64,000 bases of DNA from Streptantibioticus rubrisoli (GTDB lineage Bacteria > Actinomycetota > Actinomycetes > Streptomycetales > Streptomycetaceae): the NCBI RefSeq assembly GCF_024436055.1, contig NZ_JANFNH010000010.1:86239-150238 (forward strand), given 5' to 3'. The translations under genes were made by a program, and so were the position numbers. The notes under the pieces were generated by a model that saw only the letters and a program-made list of their open reading frames with translations, ran no database searches and was not told the origin of the DNA. Shown here piece by piece: positions 25,688 to 34,603 of the stretch. Within the stretch, counting starts at the first letter, position 1; each line of letters begins with the position of its first letter.

Positions 25688-27645
25688 CCAGCGACCGGCC
25701 AGCGCGGCGCCCCCGGCAGAGGACTCCGCTCGCCCTCGTCCTCCCCGCGGTGGCGGCGGTCATCTTCCTGGCGCTGCCGCTGGCCGGTGTTCTCGCCCGC
25801 GCCCCCTGGTCCGGCCTGGTCTCCCGGCTCACGGCGCCCGACGTCACCCAGGCGCTGGGACTGTCCCTCACCGTCTCCGTCTGGGCGCTGGCGCTCGCGC
25901 TGCTGGTGGGCGTACCACTGGCCTGGGTGCTGGCCCGGGTGGACTTCCCCGGCAAGACGCTGGTGCGCGCCCTGGTGATGCTGCCCATGGTGCTGCCGCC
26001 CACTGTGGGCGGCGTCGCCCTCCTGCTCGGGTTCGGCCGAAGGGGCCTGCTGGGTCCGGCACTTGAGAACCTGTTCGGGGTGACGCTGCCGTTCTCCACT
26101 CCGGGCGCGGTCGTGGCGGCGGCGTTCGTGGCGATGCCGTTCCTGGTCGTCAGCCTGGAGGGCACGCTGGTCGCGCTCCACCCGCGGTACGAGGAGACCG
26201 CCGCCTCCCTGGGGGCGCGGCCGCTGCGCGCGTTCTTCACCGTGACGCTGCCCATGACGGCCCCCGGGCTGGTCGCCGCCGCCGCGCTGTGCTGGGCGCG
26301 TGCGCTGGGCGAGTTCGGAGCGACGATCACGTTCGCCGGTAACCTGCCGGGCGTCACCCAGACCCTTCCGCTCCAGGTCTATCTGATGCTCCAGGACGAC
26401 CCGGAGGGGGCGACGGCGGTGTCGCTGCTGCTGCTCGCGGTGGCGATGGTGGTGCTGATCGCGCTACGCGGCCGATGGACCGGACCGAAGCCCACCACAG
26501 TGGTGACCGCAGAGCCCCGAGCCGACGACAACCGCGCCGACGGCGCCAACGGCGGCGCCCCGCACCCCCACAGCCGCCCCGCGCCGCGCCGGGAGGCGTC
26601 CTGGTCGCTCGCCGCCGAGGTCACCGGCCTCACCCAGCTCACGCTCGCGGCGGAACCCGGCACCACGATCGCCGTCGTCGGCCCCAACGGCGCGGGCAAG
26701 ACCACCTTGCTGCGGGCGCTGCTCGGCCTGACGCCGCTGGCCACCGCGCGCACGCTGGCCCTCGGCGGCGAGGACGTCGCCGCCCAGGCGCCCCACAAGC
26801 GCCATGTGGCCTGGGTGCCGCAGGACGGCGCCCTCTTCCCCCACCTGACCGCCCTGGGCAACACCGCGTACGGCCTACGGGCCCAGGGCGTCTCCCGGCG
26901 CGCCGCCCGCGCCGAGGCGCGGTCCTGGCTGGACCGGCTGGCGGTCGGTGACCTGGCGTCCCGCAGGCCGGGGCGGCTGAGCGGCGGCCAGGCCCAACGC
27001 GTGGCGCTCGCCCGGGCGTTGGCCGCCCGGCCCCGGCTGCTGCTGCTCGACGAGCCGTTGGCAGCACTTGATCAGACGACGCGCGCCCATGTGCGGCACA
27101 CGCTGCGCGAGCACCTGGCGGACTTTCCCGGTGTATGCCTGATCGTCACGCACGATCCCGTCGAGGCGGTCTCGCTCGCCGATCAGGTGCTCGTACTGGA
27201 AGGCGGCCGTCCGGTGCAGTACGCCCCGCCCGCCGAGGTGTCCCGGCATCCGCGCTCGCCATGGGTGGCCCGGATGCTCGGGCGCAACGCCTGGTCGGGC
27301 CGGGTCCGGAACTCGGTGCTCGAACTGCCCGGCGGCGCCCGGCTGATGGCGGCGGAGCCGCTGCCCGACGGCACCGCGGACGGCGCGGGCGCGCTGGCGG
27401 TGGCCGGGCCCGAGGCGGTCTCGCTGCACCGCGAGCGCCCCACCGGCAGCCCGCGCAACGTCTGGCGCGGCAGGGTACGCGAGTTGACGGCGCTCGGTGC
27501 GCGGATCCGCGTCCTGGTCACGGCGGACGGGCTGGACGCGATCGCCGAGATCACCACCGCCGCCGCGGCCGAACTCGCCCTGTCCGAGGGCGAGGAGGTC
27601 TGGGTCAGCGTCAAGGCCACCGAGATCACTTTGATCGCGCTGTAG
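25684..27645 (+). CDS. modBC: Fused molybdate permease-ATPase ModBC
   Basis: A 653-residue fusion. Residues 1-270 are the ModB permease, with about six membrane helices and the coupling EAA-like segment EETAASLGARPLRAF. Residues 300-520 are the ModC ATPase: Walker A GPNGAGKTT, signature LSGGQAQR, Walker B LLLLDEPLAALD. The last 70 residues form a TOBE/Mop-like domain (NVWRGRVREL, VSVKATEITLI), which senses oxyanion. Separate modB and modC are the usual arrangement in proteobacteria; the fusion is common in streptomycetes. Translationally coupled to modA. Confidence 0.92.
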   Translation: MTSDRPARRPRQRTPLALVLPAVAAVIFLALPLAGVLARAPWSGLVSRLTAPDVTQALGLSLTVSVWALALALLVGVPLAWVLARVDFPGKTLVRALVMLPMVLPPTVGGVALLLGFGRRGLLGPALENLFGVTLPFSTPGAVVAAAFVAMPFLVVSLEGTLVALHPRYEETAASLGARPLRAFFTVTLPMTAPGLVAAAALCWARALGEFGATITFAGNLPGVTQTLPLQVYLMLQDDPEGATAVSLLLLAVAMVVLIALRGRWTGPKPTTVVTAEPRADDNRADGANGGAPHPHSRPAPRREASWSLAAEVTGLTQLTLAAEPGTTIAVVGPNGAGKTTLLRALLGLTPLATARTLALGGEDVAAQAPHKRHVAWVPQDGALFPHLTALGNTAYGLRAQGVSRRAARAEARSWLDRLAVGDLASRRPGRLSGGQAQRVALARALAARPRLLLLDEPLAALDQTTRAHVRHTLREHLADFPGVCLIVTHDPVEAVSLADQVLVLEGGRPVQYAPPAEVSRHPRSPWVARMLGRNAWSGRVRNSVLELPGGARLMAAEPLPDGTADGAGALAVAGPEAVSLHRERPTGSPRNVWRGRVRELTALGARIRVLVTADGLDAIAEITTAAAAELALSEGEEVWVSVKATEITLIAL

Positions 27646-27843
27646 GCCGTGGCGCCGGTTGGCGCGTCTCAGGCCGCCAAACCTCCGAACCCTGACTGAC
27701 CTCTGTCAAATTTTTGGTCAAGTTAACGCTGCCCGCTCCCGCGCGGCGCACCTCCTGTGATCGGGTCTGCCCTGCATCGACACCACGCGCTGTGGTGACA
27801 GCCGTTGTGGCGTCCTTACCAACGCCTGTTCGGGGAGGTTTTG

Positions 27844-30471
27844 TTGAGAGCACCAACCCGCAGACACCGCACCAGACGGTGGCTCACCATCTGCGCCGCG
27901 GCCGCCAGTGCGGCCCTCGTCGCCGTACCCGCGACAGCGGCCTCGGGACCGGGCGCGGCCCTTGGCCCGTACGGCAACCCGTACCGCGCCCACACCATGA
28001 AGCCGCTGGACGACGGCGGCGACAAGGGCGGTGAGGCCGACGAGATCGCCGAGGGCGCCGCCCAGTACGCGGAGGCCCGCACCTCACCCGGCACCCTCAC
28101 CCCCGGCGCGTACGGTGCCGCTTGGAACGCCCTGAACAGGTTGCCCTCCACCGGCGGTGCCTGGCGGCATGTCACCGGGCTCACCTACAACTCGGACGAT
28201 CCCCGCTACCGCGACACCGACTCCAACTCCAGTGGCGGCTACGGCGATGTCACCGGCCGTACCGCCGCGCTGGCCGCTGACCGCGACGGCTACGTCTACG
28301 CGGGCAGCGCGGGGGGCGGCGTATGGCGGTCGCGCACCGGCGGCGGCCACTGGCAGCCGATCAGCGACGCGCTGCCCTCCCAGTCCACCGGCGCGCTCGC
28401 CCTGGACCACGGCCATCTGTGGCTGGGCACCGGTGAGGCGACCACCAACTCGGACGCGTTCTTGGGCAGCGGCGTCTATGTGCTGAGCGATCCACGGCAC
28501 GGCACGTTCACCGCCAGGGACCGGGTCGGCGGCACCGAGTTGGACAGCACCACGGTGCACCAGCTGCGGTTCGGCGGCGGAAGGGTGTGGGCGGCCACCA
28601 GCCGTGGGGTGTGGTCGCACTCCTCGACCGACCTGCGCGGCCCCTGGAAACTGGAGTTCGCGCCCAACCCCTCCTACCTGCCGGGCGGTTCACACGCTGG
28701 CGACCCCGCCGCCCCGTACAAGAACATCACCAACGACATAGCCATCGACCCCAAGGACCCTGCCAAGGTCCTGCTGGCGGTCGGCTGGCGCAGCGGTGAC
28801 GACTACAACGGCTTCTACGCCAAGGACACCAGCGACTCCTGGCAGCGGGTCAACGCGCTGGGTGATCTGCCCACCACCAGTACCCAGGTGGGCGAAGTCA
28901 CCTTCGCCAGGGCCGCCGACGGATCCCGCTACTACGCCATCGACGAGTCCCCCGCGCAGTTGACCGGCGGCGATCCGAACAGCTCACTTGCCGGGATCTT
29001 CGTCTCGGCGTCCGGGTCCCCGTTCGGACCGTGGACGAAGGTGACCGACTACAAGGCGCTCAGCGGCGACGGATCCGCGCTGACCAGCGCCAAGGACATG
29101 GTCGGCATCCAGGCCTGGTACAACCAGTTCCTGCAGGTCGACCCGAACGACCCCAAGCACGTCTACGCCGGGCTTGAGGAGGTCCACGAGTCCAAGGACG
29201 GCGGCGCCACGTGGTCGGCGGTCGGGCCGTACTGGAACTTCAACTTCCCCTGCTGGAGCGTCGATCCGGCCAAGCAGACCGGTGACTGCCACCAGACCAC
29301 CCACTCCGACCAGCACGCGGTGACGGTCGGCAGCTACCACGGCCAGACCTACCTCTACGTGGGCAACGACGGCGGCATCTACCGGCGTCCGCTGAACGGC
29401 AGCCAGGACGCCTCCGGGCACGCCACGGACTGGACCTCGCTCAACGACGGCACCATCGACACCCTCCAGTACTACTCGGTGGGCGTGGGCACGGACCGTG
29501 ACTTCGGCGGCGTCGCCGTCAACGGCGGCCTGCAGGACAACGGGCAGTCGATGCTGCGGGGCCGGGACAAGGTGATGGGCTCCAACTTCGGCGGCGACGG
29601 CGGGGACACGCTCACCGACCCCGCCAACGGGTGCGACATCGCCCAGGAGTACGTCTACCTCGCGCTGAACGTCACGCAGAACTGCGCGGTCAACAACGGT
29701 GCCTGGGCCACGGATCCGACCAAGGCCACCTCGTACTCGGTCGCCCCGCCGGACAACGCCAGCCAGGAAGCCCGGTTCATCGCACCGCTCACCGCCGATG
29801 TGCAGGACGGCAACACCTGGATCGCGGGCGGACGCCACATCTGGGTGCAGACCCATGGCTACGCCATCCGTGACCCCAAGGAGTGGACCAGCGCCTACGA
29901 CCTCGGCGCGGGCCACGTCGCGACGGCGGTCGCCGCCGAGGGCGGCAAGGTGTACGCGGCCTGGTGCGGCCCCTGCGACAGCAAGGGCTTCACCCGCGGC
30001 ATCGCGGTCGGCAACGCGGACGGCACCGGCTGGCACCAGCTCGGCCTGCCGACCACCGGCGCACCGGGCACCGTGCCCGACCGCTACCTCGCGGGCCTCG
30101 CCCTTGACCCGCACGACGCCAACCACGTCTACCTCGCGGTCAACGGCTTCTCACGGCACTGGACTTCCGGCGCCGGGGCGGGCTACGGCCACCTCTTCGA
30201 ATCCAGGGACGGCGGCTACACCTGGTCGGACATCTCCGCCAACCTGCCGGACGTACCGGCCGATTCGGTCCTCGCCCTGCCGAGCGGCGGCCTCGTGGTC
30301 GCCACCGACCTCGGCGTGCTGTACCGGGCGCCGCACGCCACGCGCTGGGAGCGGGTCGGACGGCTTCCGGCGGTCGCCGTGCTCCAGGTCAAGCTCGGTC
30401 CTGACGGGCGGCTCTACGCGGCCACGCACGGACGCGGCATCTGGTCGATCGACCTGCGGAGCTGCCGCTAG
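27844..30471 (+). CDS. Secreted multi-blade beta-propeller protein (sialidase/WD40-YVTN-BNR type)
   Basis: An 875-residue exported protein. The signal peptide has a twin basic start (RRHRTRRWL), a hydrophobic core and an AxA-type site near TAASGPG. Repeated Ser/Asp-box-like elements (SRDGGYTWSD, SKDGGATWSA, SRTGGGHWQP) mark propeller blades, as in BNR-repeat glycosidases and VPS10-like proteins. A catalytic triad of true sialidases is not evident, so binding rather than hydrolysis is possible. The TTG at 27844 is chosen because GGGGAGG stands five bases before it. The 198 bases upstream contain an AT-rich patch near 27704-27726 but no clear promoter. Confidence 0.75.
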   Translation: MRAPTRRHRTRRWLTICAAAASAALVAVPATAASGPGAALGPYGNPYRAHTMKPLDDGGDKGGEADEIAEGAAQYAEARTSPGTLTPGAYGAAWNALNRLPSTGGAWRHVTGLTYNSDDPRYRDTDSNSSGGYGDVTGRTAALAADRDGYVYAGSAGGGVWRSRTGGGHWQPISDALPSQSTGALALDHGHLWLGTGEATTNSDAFLGSGVYVLSDPRHGTFTARDRVGGTELDSTTVHQLRFGGGRVWAATSRGVWSHSSTDLRGPWKLEFAPNPSYLPGGSHAGDPAAPYKNITNDIAIDPKDPAKVLLAVGWRSGDDYNGFYAKDTSDSWQRVNALGDLPTTSTQVGEVTFARAADGSRYYAIDESPAQLTGGDPNSSLAGIFVSASGSPFGPWTKVTDYKALSGDGSALTSAKDMVGIQAWYNQFLQVDPNDPKHVYAGLEEVHESKDGGATWSAVGPYWNFNFPCWSVDPAKQTGDCHQTTHSDQHAVTVGSYHGQTYLYVGNDGGIYRRPLNGSQDASGHATDWTSLNDGTIDTLQYYSVGVGTDRDFGGVAVNGGLQDNGQSMLRGRDKVMGSNFGGDGGDTLTDPANGCDIAQEYVYLALNVTQNCAVNNGAWATDPTKATSYSVAPPDNASQEARFIAPLTADVQDGNTWIAGGRHIWVQTHGYAIRDPKEWTSAYDLGAGHVATAVAAEGGKVYAAWCGPCDSKGFTRGIAVGNADGTGWHQLGLPTTGAPGTVPDRYLAGLALDPHDANHVYLAVNGFSRHWTSGAGAGYGHLFESRDGGYTWSDISANLPDVPADSVLALPSGGLVVATDLGVLYRAPHATRWERVGRLPAVAVLQVKLGPDGRLYAATHGRGIWSIDLRSCR

Positions 30472-30626
30472 TGACAACGGGTCGGCGGGAAGCGTGCATT
30501 CCGCTGCCCGCCGACCATGACATTTGTCCTGCCTGATTGGGGAGCGGTGACACTGCCGGTAGGACCGGCGCCTCCGCGAAGCTGAGACCACGAAACGAGT
30601 TGTACGACGGCGTGGAGGCGGCGGAG

Positions 30627-31307
30627 ATGACCGAGGACTACTCCCCTCGCAGGGAACTGCTCAACAATTTCAAGCCACTTGTTCTCGACCTCGGGTTGCC
30701 GCTCGGCTCCTACTATCTGCTGCGCGACGGCTTCGGGGTCGACATGGTGCTGTCGCTCGCCCTCAGCAGCATTCCCCCGGCGGTCCGCACGCTGTACGGA
30801 TGGCTACGGGACCGCTCGCTCAACGGACTGGCCGGGCTGATGCTGGCGGTGAACGTCGTGGGCATCGCCCTGAGCTTCGTCAGCGGCAATCCCCGGATCA
30901 TGGTTGCGAAGGACTCCGGGACCAACGGCGTCATCGCGATCGTCCTCATCGCCTCCGCGTTCTCCGGTAAGCCGTTGCTGTCGGCCGGTGTCAGGCCCTG
31001 GCTGGTCAAGGGGAACGCCGCCCGGGCCACCGCTTTGGACCGGCTCGCCGCCGCCTCGGACCGGTTCCGGCGGCTGCAGCGGAGGTTCACCCTGATATGG
31101 GGCGTGGCACTGCTCGCGGAGTGCGTGGCACAGGTGATCGGGGCGTTCACCCTGCCGGTGGCGACCATGGTCTGGCTGTCGAACGTGCTGCTGATAGCCG
31201 CCCTCGTACTGGGCTGCGTGATCGGCGGCGCGGCCGCCGCCGATCCCATGGAGAAGATGATCGACGCGGAGCTGGCGCCGCCCACCCTTATTCCCCAGCC
31301 CGCCTGA
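30627..31307 (+). CDS. VC0807-family integral membrane protein
   Basis: A 226-residue protein with about six membrane helices. Conserved points are DLGLPLGSYYLLRDGFGVD near the start, SSIPPAVRTLY, and the loop LLSAGVRPWLVKGNAARATALDRL. The family resembles septation protein A-like membrane proteins, and its role is unknown. ATG at 30627 has GGAG nine bases upstream; an in-frame extension to 30537 lacks a site. Convergent with moeZ. Confidence 0.8.
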   Translation: MTEDYSPRRELLNNFKPLVLDLGLPLGSYYLLRDGFGVDMVLSLALSSIPPAVRTLYGWLRDRSLNGLAGLMLAVNVVGIALSFVSGNPRIMVAKDSGTNGVIAIVLIASAFSGKPLLSAGVRPWLVKGNAARATALDRLAAASDRFRRLQRRFTLIWGVALLAECVAQVIGAFTLPVATMVWLSNVLLIAALVLGCVIGGAAAADPMEKMIDAELAPPTLIPQPA

Positions 31308-31375
31308 TCCGCGCCGTCCCACCGTCCCATCGCCGCCCTCCCAGCGGAGGCTTACGCGCCAGCCCCGAACGGGGC

Positions 31376-31428
31376 CCGGGGCGGAGCCCCGGAAAAAAAG
31401 GGGACCCCGGGGGCGGAGCCCCCGGGGT
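31376..31428. terminator. Paired GC-rich hairpins between convergent genes
   Basis: Hairpin 1 is 31376-31382 with 31386-31392, and hairpin 2 is an 11-base-pair stem 31404-31414 with 31418-31428. Both have a GGA loop. Seven A residues at 31393-31399 lie between them, so for moeZ transcripts hairpin 2 is followed by a T run: a good minus-strand terminator. Hairpin 1 would face the plus-strand gene. Confidence 0.8.
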
Positions 31429-31453
31429 GGGTGGCGTGCTAACGGGCCGTACG

Positions 31454-32632
31454 TCAGTACACCGGCTTTTCGGGCTCGATCTGGTTCACCCACCCGATCA
31501 CGCCCCCGCCCACATGGACCGCGTCCGCGAAGCCCGCGTTCTTCAGGACGGCCAGCACCTCGGCGGAGCGGACACCCGTCTTGCAGTGCAGGACGATCCG
31601 CTTGTCCTGGGGCAGGTCCTGAAGCGCGTTGCCCATCAGGAACTCGTTCTTCGGGATCAGCCGGGCACCGGGAATCGACACGATCTCGTACTCGTTGGGC
31701 TCGCGTACGTCGATGATGTCGATCTTCTCGCCCGCGTCGATCCACTCCTTGAGCTGCCGGGGAGTGATCGTGGACCCGGCGGCGGCCTGCTGGGCCTCCT
31801 CGGAGACCACACCGCAGAACGCCTCGTAGTCGATCAGCTCGGTCACCGTCGGGTTCTTGCCGCAGACCGCGCACTCGGGGTCCTTGCGGACCTTGACCTG
31901 CCGGTACCGCATCTCCAGGGCGTCATAGATCATCAGCCGCCCGACCAGCGGGTCACCGACTCCGGTGAGCACCTTGATCGCCTCGGTCACCTGGATCGCG
32001 CCGATCGACGCGCACAGCACGCCCAGCACGCCGCCCTCGGCGCAGCTGGGGACCATGCCGGGCGGCGGCGGCTCGGGGTACAGGCAGCGGTAGCACGGCC
32101 CGTACTCGCTCCAGAAGACCGACGCCTGGCCGTCGAAGCGGTAGATGGAGCCCCACACGTACGGCTTGTTCAGCAGCACGCACGCGTCGTTGACCAGGTA
32201 CCGCGTGGCGAAGTTGTCCGTACCGTCGACGATCAGGTCGTACTGGGCGAAGATCTCCAGCACGTTGGAGGACTCCAGCCGCTCCTGGTGGAGGACGACG
32301 TTCACATACGGGTTGATGCCCAGCACCGAGTCCCGCGCCGACTCGGCCTTGGACCGTCCGATGTCGGACTGGCTGTGGATGATCTGGCGCTGCAGGTTCG
32401 ACTCATCGACCTCGTCGAACTCGACGATGCCGAGCGTGCCGACGCCCGCCGCGGCGAGGTACATCAGCGCCGGGGAGCCAAGGCCGCCAGCGCCGACGCA
32501 CAGCACCTTCGCGTTCTTCAGCCGCTTCTGCCCGTCCATCCCCACGTCGGGGATGATCAGGTGACGGGAGTACCTGCGGACCTCGTCAACGGTGAGCTCG
32601 GTAGCGGGCTCGACCAGGGGTGGCAGCGACAC
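31454..32632 (-). CDS. moeZ: Adenylyltransferase/sulfurtransferase MoeZ
   Basis: A 392-residue MoeB-rhodanese fusion that adenylates and then thiocarboxylates MoaD/CysO-type carrier proteins. The N-terminal E1 domain has VGAGGLGSPALMYLAAAGVG and the DNLHRQ-type segment ESNLQRQIIHSQSDIG. Zinc cysteines are CYRC and CAVC. The rhodanese domain ends with the catalytic loop HCKTGVRS. GTG at 32632 has GGAG five bases before it and gives the usual length. A sigma-R-type promoter lies 70 bases upstream. Mycobacterial moeZ belongs to the equivalent SigH regulon. Confidence 0.93.
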   Translation of the reverse strand: MSLPPLVEPATELTVDEVRRYSRHLIIPDVGMDGQKRLKNAKVLCVGAGGLGSPALMYLAAAGVGTLGIVEFDEVDESNLQRQIIHSQSDIGRSKAESARDSVLGINPYVNVVLHQERLESSNVLEIFAQYDLIVDGTDNFATRYLVNDACVLLNKPYVWGSIYRFDGQASVFWSEYGPCYRCLYPEPPPPGMVPSCAEGGVLGVLCASIGAIQVTEAIKVLTGVGDPLVGRLMIYDALEMRYRQVKVRKDPECAVCGKNPTVTELIDYEAFCGVVSEEAQQAAAGSTITPRQLKEWIDAGEKIDIIDVREPNEYEIVSIPGARLIPKNEFLMGNALQDLPQDKRIVLHCKTGVRSAEVLAVLKNAGFADAVHVGGGVIGWVNQIEPEKPVY

Positions 32633-32704
32633 GGGGACTCCGTTGGTCGGTTTGTCGATAAGGAACGGCTCACCCCGCGGGCGCGGGGAGGGCACGTTCC
32701 TGGT

Positions 32705-32730
32705 AACACTGCCACGTCCGTCGGCATTCC
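32705..32730 (-). promoter_or_regulatory. Sigma-R-type promoter of moeZ
   Basis: On the minus strand GGAAT (32730-32726), 18 bases, then GTT (32707-32705). This is an exact fit to GGAAT-N18-GTT, with transcription starting near 32698, about 65 bases before the moeZ GTG. Confidence 0.7.
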
Positions 32731-32811
32731 GAGACACCCGTTCCGGTGTGCGAGACACTTCGCGACCATATGCCGGGCAAGCCCGGATACGCGGACTAAC
32801 CGATCCCGGCC

Positions 32812-33546
32812 TCACCGGCTGGGCGGCGACTGGTTTCGCAGCATTTCGACCGCTTCGTTCCAGTAACCGGGTGGCTCGTGCCAGGGATCGGTACCGCCCG
32901 CACCGTCCTGGTCGGTGAAGTGCACCGTCGCCGCGCCCTGCCAGCGGGCGATCCGCATCGCCGTCTCAAGATGCGGTCGCGGCACGCTGTGCACGAGATG
33001 GCAGAACCGCTCCGGCGGGTGCTCCGCCGTCCACTGCGGCGCCTGCGACCAGCGGTACCGCGTCCACGGACCGAGATAGGTCACCAACTGATCGGCCGCC
33101 TCCGCATACCCGGGGTACGGGTGGATCCCGTGCCCCAGCACCAGATGGCTGTCCGCGCCGTCCGCCATGGCGTGCAGCGTGGACGCCACCCGGCGGCACT
33201 CCGGTAGCCAGTCGCGGTCGGTGGGAGCCCGGTCGAGGTAGAAGCCGGTGACCCCGTACCAGTCCATGAAGTGGTGTGCCTCGCCCACCAGTTGGGCGAA
33301 GGTCCGCCCGCCGTACGCGGTGTTCAGCCGCCCCAGAACCCGCGCCCCGGCCTCCCGCAGCCGGGTCACCACCTCGGCGTACCGCCGATCGCGCCGCCGC
33401 CCCGGGTCCTGTGCCGAATCCACCACCACCCAGTGCAGCGGCGCCCCCACCGCCCGGGCCAGCTCGACCCACCCGGCGGCGCCCGGGGCGGCCCGCACCG
33501 GCACGCCGAAGCCCGCCAGCGTGACGCCCGAGGTCAGATGCGGCAT
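32812..33546 (-). CDS. Spherulation-specific family 4 (spherulin-4/GH135-like) protein
   Basis: A 244-residue TIM-barrel-like protein of the spherulin-4 family, related to fungal Sph3, an endo-alpha-1,4-galactosaminidase of GH135. Family landmarks are VNCAG-like strand LHWVVVDSAQDPG, the YAEVVTRLREAGARVLGRLNTAYG strand-helix unit, and GFYLDRAP around residues 101-108. The family normally has an acidic pair (DE) where this protein has D105-R106, so activity may be altered. No signal peptide is seen. It overlaps the epimerase stop by 13 bases and is the last gene of a coupled operon. Confidence 0.78.
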   Translation of the reverse strand: MPHLTSGVTLAGFGVPVRAAPGAAGWVELARAVGAPLHWVVVDSAQDPGRRRDRRYAEVVTRLREAGARVLGRLNTAYGGRTFAQLVGEAHHFMDWYGVTGFYLDRAPTDRDWLPECRRVASTLHAMADGADSHLVLGHGIHPYPGYAEAADQLVTYLGPWTRYRWSQAPQWTAEHPPERFCHLVHSVPRPHLETAMRIARWQGAATVHFTDQDGAGGTDPWHEPPGYWNEAVEMLRNQSPPSR

Positions 33547-34451
33547 GCCGCCTCCATCCAGATGTCCGCCAGCGACTCGTCGAGCCCGATCCGCGGCCGC
33601 CAGCCGAGCCGGTCCCGCGCGGTGCGCACATCGGCCTGCTGCCAGGCCCCGCAGCCGTCCGGGTACGGCGCCGAGCCCGCGGCGGGCACCACCGCCGCCT
33701 CGTCCAGCTCGTGCAGCGCGCCACCGAATCCCGCGGCCCGCGCCAGATGGGCGACGGCGTCCCGCAGCCGGACGGCCCGGCCGGTGCCGATGTTGACCAC
33801 GCCCTGCGCGGCGGAGAGAGAAGCGGCGTGCACGGCGCGCGCGATGTCCCTCACGTCCACGAAGTCCCGTTGCATGCCGAGGCCGCCGAGCTTGAGGTCA
33901 CCGTCGCCGTTCTGCATCGCCCGGCGCAGTGCCTCGGCCAGCCGCCCCAGCGGGGAGGCGGCCGGGGTGCCGGGGCCGACCGGTGAGAAGACCCGCAGCA
34001 CGATGGCGTCAAGACTGGAGCCGAGGACGAGTTCGGTGGCGGCCAGCTTGCTCACCCCGTACGGCCCGCCCGGCCGCGGCACCGCGTCCTCACTGGTCGA
34101 GGAGCCGGTGGGCGAGGGGCCGTACTCCGAGGCGCAGCCGAGGTGGACCAGGCGGGCGCCGCAACTGCTGCGGCGCAGCGCCTCGCAGACCGTGGCGACG
34201 GCCACCGTGTTGTGCCGGGTCAGTTCGCGGGCCCCGCCCCGGGTGGTGCCCGCGCAGTTGACGACGACGCCGGGGTGCACCGCGTCGAGGAACCGGGCGA
34301 GCGCACCGGGACTGCCGGTGGACAGGTCGAAGCGCACGTCGGAGTCGTCGCGGCGGCCGAGCGCGGTGAGCTGGACGGCGGGGTCGGCGAGCAAGCGCTC
34401 GGCCACATGGCGGCCGAGGAACCCGTCGGCGCCTAGCAGTAGCACTCTCAT
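33534..34451 (-). CDS. NAD-dependent sugar epimerase/dehydratase
   Basis: A 305-residue extended SDR protein. The nucleotide loop is LLLGADGFLGRHV at the N-terminus, the strand VVNCAGT follows, and the catalytic tyrosine and lysine are in YGVSK. A conserved RDFVDVRDIARA segment lies beyond. This is the UDP-sugar 4-epimerase/dehydratase pattern; the sugar is not identified. ATG at 34451 is chosen because it overlaps the stop of the 47-codon ORF as ATGA; an in-frame ATG at 34475 has no ribosome site. It probably supplies an activated sugar to the PelF-like glycosyltransferase of the same operon. Confidence 0.85.
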   Translation of the reverse strand: MRVLLLGADGFLGRHVAERLLADPAVQLTALGRRDDSDVRFDLSTGSPGALARFLDAVHPGVVVNCAGTTRGGARELTRHNTVAVATVCEALRRSSCGARLVHLGCASEYGPSPTGSSTSEDAVPRPGGPYGVSKLAATELVLGSSLDAIVLRVFSPVGPGTPAASPLGRLAEALRRAMQNGDGDLKLGGLGMQRDFVDVRDIARAVHAASLSAAQGVVNIGTGRAVRLRDAVAHLARAAGFGGALHELDEAAVVPAAGSAPYPDGCGAWQQADVRTARDRLGWRPRIGLDESLADIWMEAACRI

Positions 34452-34591
34452 CGGGCGCCGCCCCGCTTCGTCCATACGCCGAGGGACAGCAGTGCGCCGC
34501 AGCCGACGGCCCCGGGGGCCGCGAGCGCCGGGTCACCGACCGTTCGGCCGCCGGAACAGCTCGCTCCGGCAGGCCGCACATACAAGGTCAT
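34448..34591 (-). CDS. 47-residue micro-ORF inside the glycosyltransferase operon
   Basis: ATG at 34591 has GAGGAG (34605-34600) eight bases upstream, overlapping the stop of the membrane-protein gene. Its own TGA overlaps the epimerase ATG. The peptide begins MTLYVRPAG and has a hydrophobic Ala/Gly/Leu-rich middle (LAAPGAVGCGALLSLGVW), possibly one membrane span, then a basic end (TKRGGAR). Short and unmatched to any family I know, but its placement and coupling argue that it is translated. Confidence 0.55.
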   Translation of the reverse strand: MTLYVRPAGASCSGGRTVGDPALAAPGAVGCGALLSLGVWTKRGGAR

Positions 34592-34603
34592 CTCTCATGC
34601 TCC

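Noticed and set aside
34532..34598. An alternative 21-codon ORF starting MRDDLVCAACR with a CxxC
   Set aside because: The ribosome site is only one base from this ATG, and the frame is not coupled to the next gene. The overlapping 47-codon frame fits better.
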